Positions 17,841 through 28,920 are shown, counted from the stretch's first letter. The stretch: DNA of 64,000 bases from JACXTP01 sp963789555 (GCA_963789555.1 CAWBKY010000008.1:1-64000); one strand, 5' to 3'. Made by a program: numbers and translations. The notes: generated by a model not told the origin, from the letters alone.

Positions 17841-18779
17841 GTGTACGCCACTGTGAAGAAGGAAATCCCCAAGGACGACTATTACCTCCTGAAGAGCTGT
17901 CAGGCTGGAAGCTGGTACCCCAGCATCGAGACCTCGCTCCGCTATGTCCTCACCACCATGGGGGCCAACTTCCTCGACGACCCAAGGCAGTCCTCCTGCG
18001 TGGGCTGCGCCAACCACATCGGGGTCATTCCGTTCCTTCCGATCGTGGCCCTGAACGCCCGCAACATGTCCCTGGCCTCGCATTCCGGGCGCAGGAACAT
18101 CGTGTGCAACTGCCCCACCTGCTATTCCAACCTCAAGGACTGCAAGGTCATCCTCGATGGGGACTCACCGATGCGGGACCGGGCCATGGCCGCGGTGGAG
18201 AAGGCAGGCATCGATTACAACGATTCGGTCACCATCAACCATGTGGCCGAGGCCTACCTGGCCAACCTGGAGAGGTTGCAATCGTTGGCCAAGTACAGCC
18301 TCAGGGGACTGCGGGCGGTGACCCATCACGGTTGCCATTACTCCAAGATCTACTACAAGGAGGTCGCCTCGGGCAACTTCGAGCGGCCTACTTTACTGGA
18401 CCGCGTGGTGGAGGGCTTCGGGGCCAAGGTGGTGGACTATCCGGAGCGGTCTTTGTGCTGCGGGCTGGGCTTCCACCACATCATGCTCTACCCTGACTAT
18501 ACCCAGGCGGTCACGAGGCGCAAGTACTCCGGCATCGTGGAGGCGAACCCGGACCTCCTGGTCACCATGTGCGCTGGCTGCACGCTGAGCCTGGACATGT
18601 GCCAGGAGAAGCTGCTGCGCGAGCTGGGCGTGGAGCGGGACATCCCGGTGCTGAACATTTCCGAGCTCATCGCCCTACTGCTCGGCGCCGACCCATACAA
18701 GGTGGCCGGCATCGACCTGCATGGCGTCCCGATCGAACCGCTGCTGAAGAAGATAGGCGTACCTGGGGCGAGGGAATGA
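17841..18779 (+). CDS. hdrB: Heterodisulfide reductase-type subunit HdrB
   Basis: Catalytic subunit of the Hdr family, which reduces CoM-S-S-CoB or a related disulfide at non-cubane clusters held by two CCG domains. The second CCG set is complete: HHGCHYSK, SLCCGLGFHH and MCAGCTLSL. In the first set LLKSCQAGSW and CNCPTCYSN are present, but the middle motif reads SSCVGCANH instead of the usual adjacent Cys-Cys. 312 residues, normal length. GTG start at 17841. The altered first site could change the substrate, so function as a CoM-S-S-CoB reductase is not assured. Confidence 0.88.
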   Translation: MYATVKKEIPKDDYYLLKSCQAGSWYPSIETSLRYVLTTMGANFLDDPRQSSCVGCANHIGVIPFLPIVALNARNMSLASHSGRRNIVCNCPTCYSNLKDCKVILDGDSPMRDRAMAAVEKAGIDYNDSVTINHVAEAYLANLERLQSLAKYSLRGLRAVTHHGCHYSKIYYKEVASGNFERPTLLDRVVEGFGAKVVDYPERSLCCGLGFHHIMLYPDYTQAVTRRKYSGIVEANPDLLVTMCAGCTLSLDMCQEKLLRELGVERDIPVLNISELIALLLGADPYKVAGIDLHGVPIEPLLKKIGVPGARE

Positions 18780-21082
18780 GCTTCGCCTCCACCGCCGTCT
18801 TCGTGTGCCAATGCGGCGGGAACATATCCGATGCCGTGGACATCGCCAAGGTGAAGGCCAGGCTGCTCGAGGAAGGCGTGGTCCATTTCGAGGAGTACCC
18901 CTACCTGTGCTCCGAGGCCGGTCAGGAGCTCATACGCAAGCGCATATCCAAGGGGGAGGTGGACCGGGTGGTCATCGCCTCCTGCTCGCCGAAGGTGCAC
19001 GAACATACGTTCCGGGCATGCATCGAGAACGCGGGCCTCAATCGCTTCATGCTCGACATGGCCAACATCCGGGAGCAATGCGCCTGGGTCGGTCCAGAGA
19101 AGGCCACGGAGCGGGCGGTCGACCTGGTCCGCGCCGCCGTCTATGGGGTGCAGCACGCCACCCCCATGGAGAGCTACAGTTCACGCCGGTGAACGATGTC
19201 GCCGTCATCGGCGGGGGCATCGCCGGCATCACCGCGGCCAGGAACCTGGCCAAACTGGGGGTGAAGACGTACCTGATCGAGGACTCGCCCACCATCGGCG
19301 GCACCATGGTCAAGATCGGCAAGGTCATCTCCCCGGAGAAGCTGTCCGAGGACTGCGCCATGTGCTCGCTCTCGCCTTTGATGGGAGAGCTGGCCCATAA
19401 CAAGCGGGTGGAGATCCGGTCCAACACCCGGGTGGTCGGCGTGAAGGGCAAGGCAGGCGACTTCACCCTGGAGCTGGAGTCGGGGCCGTTCAAGGTGAGC
19501 CTGGAGAAATGCCGGGCCTGTGGGCGCTGCGAGGACGTGTGCCAGGCCACCGCTCCGGACGAATGGAACGCCGGCCTCGGCCTGCGCAGCGCGATATACC
19601 GACCGTTCCCCCAGTCCATCCCTTCCGCTTACACCATCGATATCGGAGGCTTGCACAGGATGCGGCAACTGCGTCAAGGTCTGCGCCTCCCACGCCATAG
19701 ACCTGGAGCGCAAGGCGCGCACCGAGGAGGTGAGGGCCGGCGCGGTCATCATCGCCACAGGACACGCGGAGATGGACCCGTCGGAGAGGCACGAGCTCGG
19801 CTACAAGAACATCCCCGAGGTCCTGACCCAGATGGAGCTGGCCCGCCTGTTGGCCATCAACGGCCCCACCAAGGGGAAGTTGGAGCTGAAGGGCAAGCGA
19901 CCGAAGCACGTGGTCATGGTACAGTGCGTGGGGTCCAGGGATGAGAAGCCCGGGTCCATCCCGTTCTGCTCCAAGATCTGCTGCGTGGTGGCGATGAAGC
20001 ATGCCAGCTACATCCGGGAGCACTTCCCCGGCACCGAGGTCACCATGTGCTACACGGACATGCGGTCGCCAGGGATGTACGAGAACTACTACCAGGAGGC
20101 GCAGCGCCGCGGCGTGCGTTTCCTGCGTGGCCGGGTGGGGGAGGTGGTGAGGAAGAGCGGCACCGTCTTCGTCCGGGTGGAGGACACCTTGGCCAAGAAG
20201 GTCATGGGCCTGGAGGCGGACATGGTGGTGCTGTCCACCGCGGTCGTGCCGTCGGAGGGCACCAAGCAGGTGGCCAAGATACTGGGTGTGAACACCACCC
20301 CGGAACTGTTCGTCCGGGAGATGCACCCCAAGCTCGAGCCGGGACTGACCTCGGTTCCAGGCATCTTCGTCTGCGGCACCGCCGCCGGGGCCAAGGACAT
20401 CACCGAGTCCATCATGCAGGCGCAATCCACCGCCATGAACGCGGTGGCCATGGTGCTCGACTACGTGGAGGTGGAGCCCGACTACGCGGTCATAGACGAG
20501 ACGAAGTGCGACCGCTGCGAGAAGTGCGTGGAGATATGCGGCCAGGGCGCGATATTCGTGGACGGCACGGTCTCGATAGACCCGATGTCATGCATCGGCA
20601 AGGGTGCCTGCGTGCCCCGTTGCCCCCAGAACGCCATCACCTTGCTCGGCAGCGGGGAGGAGGCCTTGCTGGCGCGCATCGATGGCTGCGTGAAGGACGA
20701 CGGAGGCAAGGTGGTGGCCTTCCTGGACAACAAGATCGGCTATGTGGCGGCCGATAACGCCGGCACGAATCGGCTGCGCTACCCGGACGAGGTCCGGATA
20801 GTCGCCGTCCCATCGGTGCTCCGCCTCAAGCCCAAGCACCTGTTGTACGCGTTCAAGAAAGGTGCGAAGGGGGTGTTCCTGGGCGACGGGACGGCCAACT
20901 CCTCCGACGCCGCGGACGGCGACAACGTGGCCAAACATGTGGAATGGCTGAAGAAATGCGTGGCCGAGACCGGGGTGGACCCGCGTCGCATCTATTATTA
21001 CGAGGCATACCTGCCCCACTACAAGGGCATGGTGTCCCGGCTCACGACGTTCAACGATCAGCTGAACGCCCTGGACAGATGA
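18776..21082 (+). CDS. hdrA: HdrA with C-terminal MvhD-like domain lacking cysteines (two frameshifts)
   Basis: FAD and Fe-S subunit that bifurcates or transfers electrons to HdrBC. The N-terminal cluster domain starts VFVCQCGGNISDAVD. The FAD domain begins VAVIGGGIAGITAARN after a frame break near 19190. Ferredoxin motifs CRACGRCEDVCQA and ACTGCGNCVKVCA follow, the second after another break near 19650. CDRCEKCVEICGQGAI and SCIGKGACVPRCP come after the thioredoxin-reductase-like region. The last 125 residues (KVVAFLDNKIGYVAAD, YPDEVRIVAVPSV, GAKGVFLGDGTANSSD) align with MvhD, yet every cluster cysteine is replaced. About 765 residues. ATG overlaps the hdrB stop. Confidence 0.9.
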
Positions 21083-21170
21083 GATGGTCTTTTTCTAAGC
21101 TCAGAGCGCCGCCATGAGAGTTAAATAAAGGGCATGGCGCTCAATGCCGCAGAGATCGGGGGGTTAGACC

Positions 21171-21632
21171 GTGAAGGTTCTAGTGGTGTATGATTCCGTT
21201 TCGGAGGCCAAGGTCACCAAGAAGGTGGCGGAGGCCGTGGTGGAAAGCTTGAAGGCCAAGGGACATAACGTCGACTCCTTCTTCGTGGAGGAGGCGGGAA
21301 AGGCCAAGGTGCAGGACTACGACTGCCTCATCGTGGGGGCCCCCACCATGGCATGGAGGCCGTCCAAGAGGATGAAGGGATACCTGGCTGGGTTGAAGGG
21401 TGGAAGCTTCTCGGGCAAGAAGGCCGCCTCCTTCGACACGCAGATGAAGTCGTCGTTCAGCGGCGACGCCACCAAGCACATGGACAAGGCCCTGCAGTCG
21501 CTGGGCTTCGCCGTGCAGAGCCCTTCGTTGCTCGCATATGTGGTGAGCGAGAACAAGGTGTACAAGCTGAAGGAAGGGGAGCTGGAGAGGGCGAAGGCCT
21601 GGGCCGGGGACCTGGCGGGCAAGCTGAAGTGA
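21171..21632 (+). CDS. Flavodoxin-domain protein after hdrA
   Basis: A 153-residue flavodoxin-fold protein. It begins KVLVVYDSVSEAKVTKKVAEAV, the FMN-phosphate loop region, then DCLIVGAPTMAWRPSKRM and a C-terminal helix. GTG start at 21171 follows GGGGGG. It lies 88 nt after hdrA on the same strand, so it could be the electron partner of the Hdr complex, as flavodoxins or ferredoxins are for other HdrA enzymes. The first loop lacks the usual T/S-rich FMN phosphate motif, so FMN binding is not certain. Confidence 0.7.
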   Translation: MKVLVVYDSVSEAKVTKKVAEAVVESLKAKGHNVDSFFVEEAGKAKVQDYDCLIVGAPTMAWRPSKRMKGYLAGLKGGSFSGKKAASFDTQMKSSFSGDATKHMDKALQSLGFAVQSPSLLAYVVSENKVYKLKEGELERAKAWAGDLAGKLK

Positions 21633-21713
21633 TCCATCCAATGGAACCGACCTCGCACATATCATAAGTGCAGCTGGGCCAACCACATGGGGTAGCTGAG
21701 AAATGAGCCGGTG

Positions 21714-22335
21714 CTAAGATCTGGGGAGAGGACCGCGCCTAGCTAGAAGGTCCGATGTGGAGCGCAGATCTTTGACCACGGTCCCCAGGTCGCCGTAGGC
21801 CTCGATGCAGAAGGTCCACCAGACCTGACCGTCATCAAGGCGCACCTCGGTGAGCTCGACGTTGCAGCCCCTAACAGGCATGTCCAGACCATGTGGACGG
21901 TCCAAGGGCATTTCGTCCATTCCCAAGGGTACCTCGACGGGGGGGTTGCCTGAGGTATCGAACTTGCGTAGCCAACGGGTCTTGCTCACCCTACACGTCC
22001 TTGCCTGACCGAGGTCGATGTTTGGGACGGACCATTTGCACCACAGTTGGATTGGCACCGAGAATGGTCCCAGATCGCAGGTCTGCCGGTGTTCGCCAAT
22101 CAGGCCTTTGAACTCGAGCGGGCCTTTCGGTCCCATCCATTTCGGTGTCACGACCCTTGACCCCTCTCACCTTGATGCCGAGCTCGCTACTTCCTGTAAC
22201 GAGGTAGATGTCATATCGAGAGGGAGGACCCCCACCGGGGGAGCAGCCATGCACCATGGGATCGTGGAACCATTCCTTAAGTTCGAATGGGGCCTCCTCC
22301 TTCCAGAACCATCTGACCTCTGCTGAGATTAGCAT
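21714..22335 (-). CDS. Conserved hypothetical protein, possible CYTH-like fold (one frameshift)
   Basis: About 207 residues. It starts at ATG 22335 (LISAEVRWFWKEE) with AGGAGG placed 6 nt upstream. A break near 22150 joins DIYLVTGSSELGIKVRG to GPLEFKGLIGEH. Charged residues alternate on predicted strands (ELGIKVR, EFKGLIG, WCKWSV, RWLRKFD, CNVELTEVRL, WWTFCIEAYG), a pattern seen in triphosphate-tunnel or CYTH proteins, including a family known from cyanobacteria. The enzymatic role is unknown and the fold call is tentative. Confidence 0.5.
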
Positions 22336-22613
22336 CAACACCTCCTGAATTCATATGGCTCGAAGGCAGAGCCGTGTTCTCAGACCCTTGCCAAAAGGTA
22401 CGTCGATCATGACCCGTTGCACTTATCATCAACGACGGACCGGTTGGATAATTAATGCTTGTCCTGGGTCTGAACCATTCAAGGATGGTGGACCCTCAGC
22501 TTCGATCCTTCCTCGCGTATGTCCGAATAAACAATAGTGACACGAAATTAGCTAAATATCATTCCTCCGTTCTGGGTTCCCATCGGATCAAAGGAGGTCT
22601 TAACCTGAGTAAA

Positions 22614-23697
22614 ATGAGCATAATGGCCATACTTGCTGCGGTGTTCTTGTGCGTCTCCGTTGTCCCCTTTGCCGTCGCTGAGGATGGGAGCGCAGACAGC
22701 ACCGGGATCATCATCACAGACTCGCGCGAAGTCACCACGAACCTGACCGGACCGGCGGTCCACGTGGCTGCCTTCGGCGCCTTCGCCACCAACACCTTGG
22801 TGGACATCGGTCAGCTGGAGAAGGCGGTCATCTTCGACGCCAGCTCCGAGTACTCGAAGAGCGGCATCGAGGAGGTCAAGAACTACTCGGCGGACATGTT
22901 CATCACCGTCAGCAGCGCCAACAAGGACATGGTGGTCCAGACCATGCTCGGGCTGGCGGACAACGGCACCTGGAACAAGACCACCGACGTCATCTTCGGC
23001 TATGGCTACTCCTACCTGGACACCGTATGGTCCGAGCTGGAGGGCTATGGCTTCCATGTCATCACGTTCTACCCCAACTCCTATGACGGCATAGTGCAGG
23101 TCGTGGAGGACATCGAGACGGTGGTCGGTGCCGACCATGCCGTCTCGGAGAACATGGCCTACGTGAAGACCTACATCGGCGAGACGCTTGCTCGAGAACG
23201 GCATCAACGAGACCTCGGAGAAGGTGACCGCCGTCTACGTGAGCTACAGCAGCAGCGTCTACAAGCTGGGCAACGGCGGCAGCGTGACCGTCGACTTCAT
23301 CAACTTCGCCGGCGGCAATAACGTGGCCAACGACACCTCCAAGGCCGTGCCGACCTATGCGGTCGACCTTACCGCGATCGTGCAGCTCTCTCCGGAATAC
23401 GTGCTCCTGGACGGCTACTACACCGGATCGGCGGATGACTTCTCCGCGCTGCTAGGGGACGACAGCATCCAGGTCTACAAGATGAACAAGACCTGGAACA
23501 CCTACAGCCCGGACGCCGCCGTCGGACTATGGACCGTGGCCTCCCTCTTCTATCCGCAGTACTTCGAGGGAGAGGTCCCGGTCGAGCCCTCCGATGACGA
23601 CCAGGACGACAACACCGTGCTCTACCTGGCGGTCGGCGCCGTGGTGGTGCTGGTCGCCGTGGTGGCGGTGGTGTTCCTGCGCCGGGGCAACAAGTGA
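22614..23697 (+). CDS. ABC transporter substrate-binding protein (BtuF/FepB type), membrane-anchored, one frameshift
   Basis: Extracellular receptor for a metal chelate or cobamide. The signal peptide (MSIMAILAAVFLCVSVVPFAVAE) is followed by a class III binding-protein fold (VHVAAFGAFATNTLVDIGQ, ADMFITVSS, VIFGYGYSYLDTVWSELEGYG). A break near 23190 leads to NETSEKVTAVYVSYSSSVY and PEYVLLDGYYTG. An acidic linker and a C-terminal helix (LYLAVGAVVVLVAVVAVVFLRR) anchor it to the membrane, as is common in archaea. AAAGGAGG lies 16 nt before the ATG. The permease gene follows after 46 nt. Confidence 0.88.
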
Positions 23698-23743
23698 GCC
23701 CGGCTAGCAAACCCTTTTCTTGTCATTTTCATTAGGGAGGGAC

Positions 23744-24770
23744 ATGGACGGCGTCGCCAAGAAGCGCAAGCGGACCATCACGGTCTTCGCGGCACTGTTC
23801 GTCCTGTTGTTCATCTTCATGGTCCTGGACCTGGCCCAGGCGTTCATCCCGTTGAGCTTCAGGGATGCGCTGCTGGCGCTCTTCGGCATCGGCTCGGAGA
23901 CCGAACATCATAGTGGTGCAGCAGATGAACCTGCCCCGGGTGGTCATGGCCTGCGTGGTGGGGGCGGGACTGAGCATCGCCGGAGCGGTGATGCAGGCGG
24001 TGTTCCGCAACCCCATGGCCTCGCCCTCCATCCTTGGGCTCTCGTCCGGGGCGGCCCTCGGGGCGGCGATCGCCATGACCTTCACCATAGCCTTTCTGCC
24101 GATGATGCTCATGGTGCCGCTGTTGGCATTCGTGTTCTGCCTGGCCACGCTGTTCCTGGTGTACTCCATCTCCCACGTGGGCGGCCGGGTCCCGACCGAG
24201 ACGCTGCTCCTGGCCGGCATCGCCGTCGGAGCGTTCCTGAGCGCGCTGGTGTCGCTGCTCACCTACATAGCCGGGGACCAGATGCAGGGCATCATCTACT
24301 GGACCATGGGCAACCTCACCAACGCCGATTGGGAGAACGTGGCGATCGTGGCGCCGCTGGTCCTGGCCGGTTGCATCCTCATGATCTCCTACTCCAGGGA
24401 GCTGAACGCGCTCATGCTCGGCGACGCGCACGCCCTCGACCTGGGGGTGGAGGTGCGCAAGGTGCGGTTGCAGCTGCTGGTGGCCTCGGCGCTGGTGACG
24501 GCGGCGGCGGTGGCCTTCGTCGGCGTGATCGGCTTCGTCGGGCTGGTGGTGCCCCACATACTGCGCATCGTGCTGGGGCCGGACAACCGCACCCTGCTGC
24601 CCGCGTCGCTGCTGGGCGGGGCGGCGTTCCTGCTCATGTGCGACTACATATCCCGGGTCATATCGCCCAGCATCGGCATCTTGCCGATCGGCATCATCAC
24701 CGCGCTCATCGGGGCGCCCTATTTCATCTACCTGCTGCGCAGGAGGAGGAGCGAGGTGGGATGGGACTGA
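23744..24770 (+). CDS. FecCD/BtuC-family ABC permease (one frameshift)
   Basis: Membrane subunit of an iron-siderophore or cobamide importer. About 340 residues with some ten helices. Diagnostic motifs are RVVMACVVGAGLSIAGAVMQ, FRNPMASPSILGLSSGAALG and VIGFVGLVVPHILRIVLG. The first 55 residues are in another frame, with a break near 23905. ATG at 23744 follows GGGAGGG. Its stop overlaps the ATPase start. Substrate cannot be decided from sequence. Both cobamide (for the corrinoid proteins here) and iron fit. Confidence 0.9.
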
Positions 24771-25561
24771 TGCTCAAGGTCAAGGACCTCTGCTTCTCCT
24801 ACCGGGAGAGGCCGGTGCTCAAGGACGTGGACCTGGAGGTCCGCAAGGGCGAGGTCGTCGGCATCCTCGGTCCCAACGGCTGCGGCAAGACCACGTTGCT
24901 GAAGCTGTTGAACCGCAACCTGCGCCCCGAGTCGGGCCAGGTGTGGATGGAGGACAAGGACCTGGAGGCGGTGTCGAAGAAGGAGATCGCCCGGCACATC
25001 GCGGTGGTGCCGCAGGGCAACGAGATACGGTTCGCCTTCACGGTGCGGGACATCGTGATGATGGGGCGCATGCCGTTCCTGCAGCAGTTCCAAGGGCGAG
25101 TCGTCGGAGGACGCGCACATCGTGGAGGAGGCGATGCGGAAGACGAACATCTCCGAGTTCGCCGACCGCTACATCAACACCATGAGCGGCGGGGAGAGGC
25201 AGACGGGTCATCATCGCCCGCGCCATCGCCCAGAGGCCGGAGATCATCCTGCTGGACGAGCCCACCTTGCATCTGGACATCAACTATCAGTTCGAGGTCC
25301 TGGACCTGGTGAAAAGGCTGTCGAAGGAGGAGGGGCTGACCGTGGTGATCGTCTCCCACGACCTGCCCATGGTGGTGCGGTATTGCGACCGGGTCGTGCT
25401 CATCCATGACCACAAGGTGTTCGCCGACGGGACGCCCGATGCGGTCCTGACCAGGGAGAACATGAAGACCGTGTTCAACATCGATGCGGTGTTGGAGTAC
25501 GACAGCACCCTTGGAGGCGAAGAGCGTGAAGATGTTCGGCTCGTATGCGAAGCAGGCCTGA
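24762..25561 (+). CDS. FecE/BtuD-family ABC ATPase (frameshifted)
   Basis: ATP-hydrolysing subunit of the same importer. Walker A GPNGCGKTTLL, Q-loop VVPQGNEI, signature INTMSGGERQ, Walker B EIILLDEPTLHLD and the H-loop VIVSHDLPMV are all visible. Three frames are needed, with breaks near 25095 and 25200. The frame stays open to 25692, but a further single-base change near 25520 gives the ending SVKMFGSYAKQA at 25561, which looks more natural. About 265 residues. Confidence 0.88.
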
Positions 25562-25762
25562 CCTCGATCGATCTGTGTTCGTTCACGATGTGGGCAGGCA
25601 TTCTTTGGCGGCACCGATCGGTTACATTTATTTTATTTCTTAATATTCAGATAGCCGATTGTACATGGCTCGGAAGGGTTGAGCGCTCATGACGAACGGA
25701 CGCGACCCATCGGCATTGTAACTATTATGATGACCTCCCAGCAATACTAGGATGGTGATCGT

Positions 25763-26676
25763 TTGGAGGAGAGCACGGAGTTGCGTCAGATAATGGACCG
25801 AGTGAGGGTCGAGCCGGGCAGCAAGGTCGAATTGGAAAGATATCCCAGCACTTGGCAGGACCCGGAGAGGCATGTCTATCATGGGCTTGGTCTGTCAAAG
25901 AAGAACGCGGACGAACTGTTGGCCAAGAGCCAAAAGGAGATCGCTGATGCCCAGGATGTGTTCTGGGCGGACAATCGCTTCGCCCTCCTCATCATCCTCC
26001 AGGGCATGGACGCCTCAGGCAAGGATGGGATAATCGAGCATGTCATGGCCGGGGTCAACCCACAGGGATGCCAGGTGACCTCCTTCAAGGCGCCCACCGC
26101 CGAGGAGGTGGACCATGACTTCCTGTGGCGATGCGTGAGGGCGATGCCGGAGAAGGGCAAGATCGGTATCTTCAACCGCTCCTATTACGAGGAGGTGCTG
26201 GTGGTCAAGGTGCACCCTGGATTCCTGTACGAACCAACGATTGCCAGATGTCAGGTATGACAAGCAGTTCTGGGACCAGAGGTACCAGAGCATCAACGAT
26301 CTGGAAGGGCACCTGGTGCGCAATGGCACCATCGTCATCAAGTTCTTCCTCAACATATCCGAGGAGGAGCAGCGGAAGCAATTGCTGGAGAGGACCGACC
26401 AACCGGAGAAACTCTGGAAGTTCAACCCCAACGATGTCAAGGAGAGGGAGCTCTGGCCCCAGTACATGGAGGCCTACCGGGAGATGCTGGGGGCCACGAG
26501 CACGGAGCAGTGCCCCTGGTACGTGCTGCCGGCAGACCAGAAATGGTTGTCGCGCGTCCTCGCCGCCCTGATCGTCTCATCGGAGATCAAACGGCTTGGG
26601 TCTGAAGTTCCCTGAGCCGTCGGCGGAGTACTTGAAGGCGGTGGAGGAGGCCAGGACCAAGCTCATGAAAGGCTGA
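25763..26676 (+). CDS. ppk2: Polyphosphate kinase 2 family protein (frameshifted)
   Basis: Transfers phosphate between polyphosphate and nucleotides. The core has the P-loop variant LQGMDASGKDGII, then FKAPTAEEVDHDFLWR, the lid-region IGIFNRSYYEEVLVV and, in the next frame, RNGTIVIKFFLNISEEEQ. Breaks occur near 26235 and 26595, and the natural end is PSAEYLKAVEEARTKL at 26676. About 300 residues, short-type PPK2. The start is TTG at 25763 after GGATGGTGAT. The PPK2 class (AMP or ADP use) cannot be assigned. Confidence 0.9.
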
Positions 26677-26737
26677 GGGCCATGACCTTGGTCGGGCAGA
26701 GATGACCGTCCGGGCGAAATGAAGAACGGTCCCTCAA

Positions 26738-26941
26738 CTAGGCCTGCCAGAGCTCTTCGCTGATGATCGGCTTGCTGTCGTCCAACCTGACGATGTCCAC
26801 GAAAACGTACTTGCCCACCGGGATGCCGATCTCCTTGAGCTTCTTCTTGACCGCCCTCTTGGCGTCCTCGTTGTTGTCGCATTCGATGGTGTCGCTGGTG
26901 ACGTTGCCTGACCAGTTGATCTTGTACTCGTATTTTGACAT
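26738..26941 (-). CDS. Small hypothetical protein
   Basis: 67 residues, MSKYEYKINWSGNVTSD to SEELWQA. Alternating strands with a short helix (EDAKRAVKKKLKEIG) suggest a small alpha/beta fold. ATG at 26941 is preferred to 26968. An A/T-rich stretch (AATAAATAATAAAAAAA) about 40 nt upstream may hold the promoter. It ends in TAG. Function unknown. Confidence 0.6.
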   Translation of the reverse strand: MSKYEYKINWSGNVTSDTIECDNNEDAKRAVKKKLKEIGIPVGKYVFVDIVRLDDSKPIISEELWQA

Positions 26942-27076
26942 CTGATCGCCCTTGCAGAAGCAGCCCATGTAGTGTTTTTTTATTATTTATTCGGTCGGGC
27001 CTGATGATCGAATTCCATGCGATCGTCCATCTCATGAATGGATTGGATCGATTGAGTTCGGGCGACAAACTCATAT

Positions 27077-28309
27077 GTGGAGAGAGACCGATGCGTACCT
27101 GTGTTCCGCAACCGGGAGGCCGCCAGTCGCTTCCTGCTCATCCTCGGGTCGGTGGCAGCGCTGGCGATCTTCTCCTCCACCATGTCCAAGAACCCCGCCC
27201 TGCCCCTGCTGGCCCTGGACATCGGCGCGAGCGAGGCGCAGATCGGGCTGGTCTCCTCCATAAGCCCCATCCCGGGCATCCTCATCAGCAGCGTGGTCGG
27301 GGCCTATTCGGACAGGCACGGAAGGTCGCGCATCATCACCATATCCCTGCTCATCTTCGCCACCGCCCCTTTCCTCTACCTCTTCGTCACCGAGGTATGG
27401 CAGCTGGCGCTGGTGAGGTTCTACCATGGGTTCGCGACGGCCATGTTCATGCCGGTGGCCATGGCGGCGGTGGCGGACCGATTCCAATCGTCCTCCCGAG
27501 GCCAGGCCTTGGGGGCCTATTCCTCGTTCACCATGGCCGGTCGTTTCATGGCGCCCTTCATGGGTGGCGCGCTGATCTTCTATGCCAGTTTCACTTCGCT
27601 CTATCTGGTGATCGGTCTCTCCGCCATCGTTGCTCTACTGCTCTCCCTGGCCATCCCCTGGGACGCGAAGGGGACGGTCGTCCATGCCAAGAAGTTCGAA
27701 GGGTCGACGGTCTCGGCGCTGAGATCGGTGGTCAAGGAACGCCGCATCATGGTGACGTCCTCGATGGAGGCTTTGCAATATTTTGCCATGGGAGCCTTCG
27801 AGGCCTTCCTGCCCATCTACATGGACCAGGTGCTCCACTTCAACACGCTGGAGATCGGGTTCGTCATGGGCATCCAGGTGGTGGCCATGCTTCTGACCAA
27901 ACCGCTGATGGGAAGGTTGTCCGACCGGCGCGGCAGGGTCCCCTTCATCGTTGGAGGGCTGTTGCTGGGCGGGGTGGCCATCGCCCTCATGCCCCTGGCC
28001 TCCAACCTCTATGTGCTGGCGGGCCTCTCCATCGCCTTCGGCCTCACCGTGGCCACGGTCACTGCGTCCACCTCCGCCCTGGTGACCGAGATCGCTGGTT
28101 CGTCGGCCCATGGGTCCTCCATCGGCGTCCTCAGCTCCATCATGGACGTCGGGCACTCGGTGGGCCCTTTCGTGACCGGTCTGGTGATCGGCATGGTCTC
28201 CTTCATGGCGGGCTTCGGTCTGGCCGCCGTGCTCTTGATCGTCGGCGCCATCATCTTCGCGGTGGAGATGAGGACGACCGCGAATGGTCCATCCGTCCAT
28301 CTTCGATGA
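27077..28309 (+). CDS. Major facilitator superfamily transporter
   Basis: Twelve-helix carrier of 410 residues in an intact frame. The loop between helices 2 and 3 shows the MFS signature GAYSDRHGRSRII, repeated in the second half as GRLSDRRGRVPFI. The pattern fits sugar or drug exporters of the DHA1-like type, but the substrate is unknown. Starts: GTG 27077 or a later GTG near 27104. It is a single gene with no obvious operon partner. Confidence 0.85.
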   Translation: MERDRCVPVFRNREAASRFLLILGSVAALAIFSSTMSKNPALPLLALDIGASEAQIGLVSSISPIPGILISSVVGAYSDRHGRSRIITISLLIFATAPFLYLFVTEVWQLALVRFYHGFATAMFMPVAMAAVADRFQSSSRGQALGAYSSFTMAGRFMAPFMGGALIFYASFTSLYLVIGLSAIVALLLSLAIPWDAKGTVVHAKKFEGSTVSALRSVVKERRIMVTSSMEALQYFAMGAFEAFLPIYMDQVLHFNTLEIGFVMGIQVVAMLLTKPLMGRLSDRRGRVPFIVGGLLLGGVAIALMPLASNLYVLAGLSIAFGLTVATVTASTSALVTEIAGSSAHGSSIGVLSSIMDVGHSVGPFVTGLVIGMVSFMAGFGLAAVLLIVGAIIFAVEMRTTANGPSVHLR

Positions 28310-28393
28310 AAGAGCGTGTCAATTATGACAAGTTTATACCCCTCGCGATACAAGATTATGGACATGCCTCCACAAAGGGGAAGGGGACGAAGG

Positions 28394-28845
28394 ATGACCC
28401 TTGCTTTTGAGGACGCCATCAGGGGAGTCGGAGTTCAGCGCCTATCGGGACCAGGCCGCCGACCCGCCGGCCATAGTGGTCAATGTGGGCAAGACCGAGC
28501 TCAGGTACCATCTGAGATGTCTTGAGGACCTTAAACACGATGCTGTTGTCCTATGGGGACTGGATGCCATTGGGAAATGCTGACGAGCAGAAGCCGGCCA
28601 AGGAAGGAACGGTCGAGGCCTGGGCTCGCTCACCAGATAATCCCGTAGGGGGTTGGTATGGGCTCAAGAAGGGCTTGCGAGGGCGTTTTGCCACATACAT
28701 CCCACCCATCATGGAGGCCCTTGGACTGGCGGAGGTGGAACATAACCCAAGGAACAATCGCATGCGGGCCATCCAAGTAAGAGAGCCTCTGGTGTGGTTA
28801 ATTCAGGAAAAGAGCTTCGTCTCGACCCAAACACGCGTTCACTAG
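28394..28845 (+). CDS. Hypothetical protein (one frameshift)
   Basis: About 150 residues. ATG at 28394 follows AAGGGGACGAAGG. The N-terminal half (PAIVVNVGKTELRYHLRCL, LKHDAVVLWGLDAIG) switches frame near 28575 to ADEQKPAKEGTVEAWARS. The C-terminal part (RFATYIPPIMEALGLAEVEH, RNNRMRAIQVREPL) looks like a compact helical domain. It ends in TAG. No family recognised. Confidence 0.5.
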
Positions 28846-28920
28846 GTGAATTGGTCAGAATATTGAACTTTCCGATCTCCATTTTGTTACAGTCTTACAT
28901 GCTGCGGTACCGATAAAAGC

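Noticed and set aside
25562..25692. Extension of the importer ATPase to 25692
   Set aside because: The added residues are hydrophobic and AT-driven, unlike the family. A single indel gives a compact ending at 25561.
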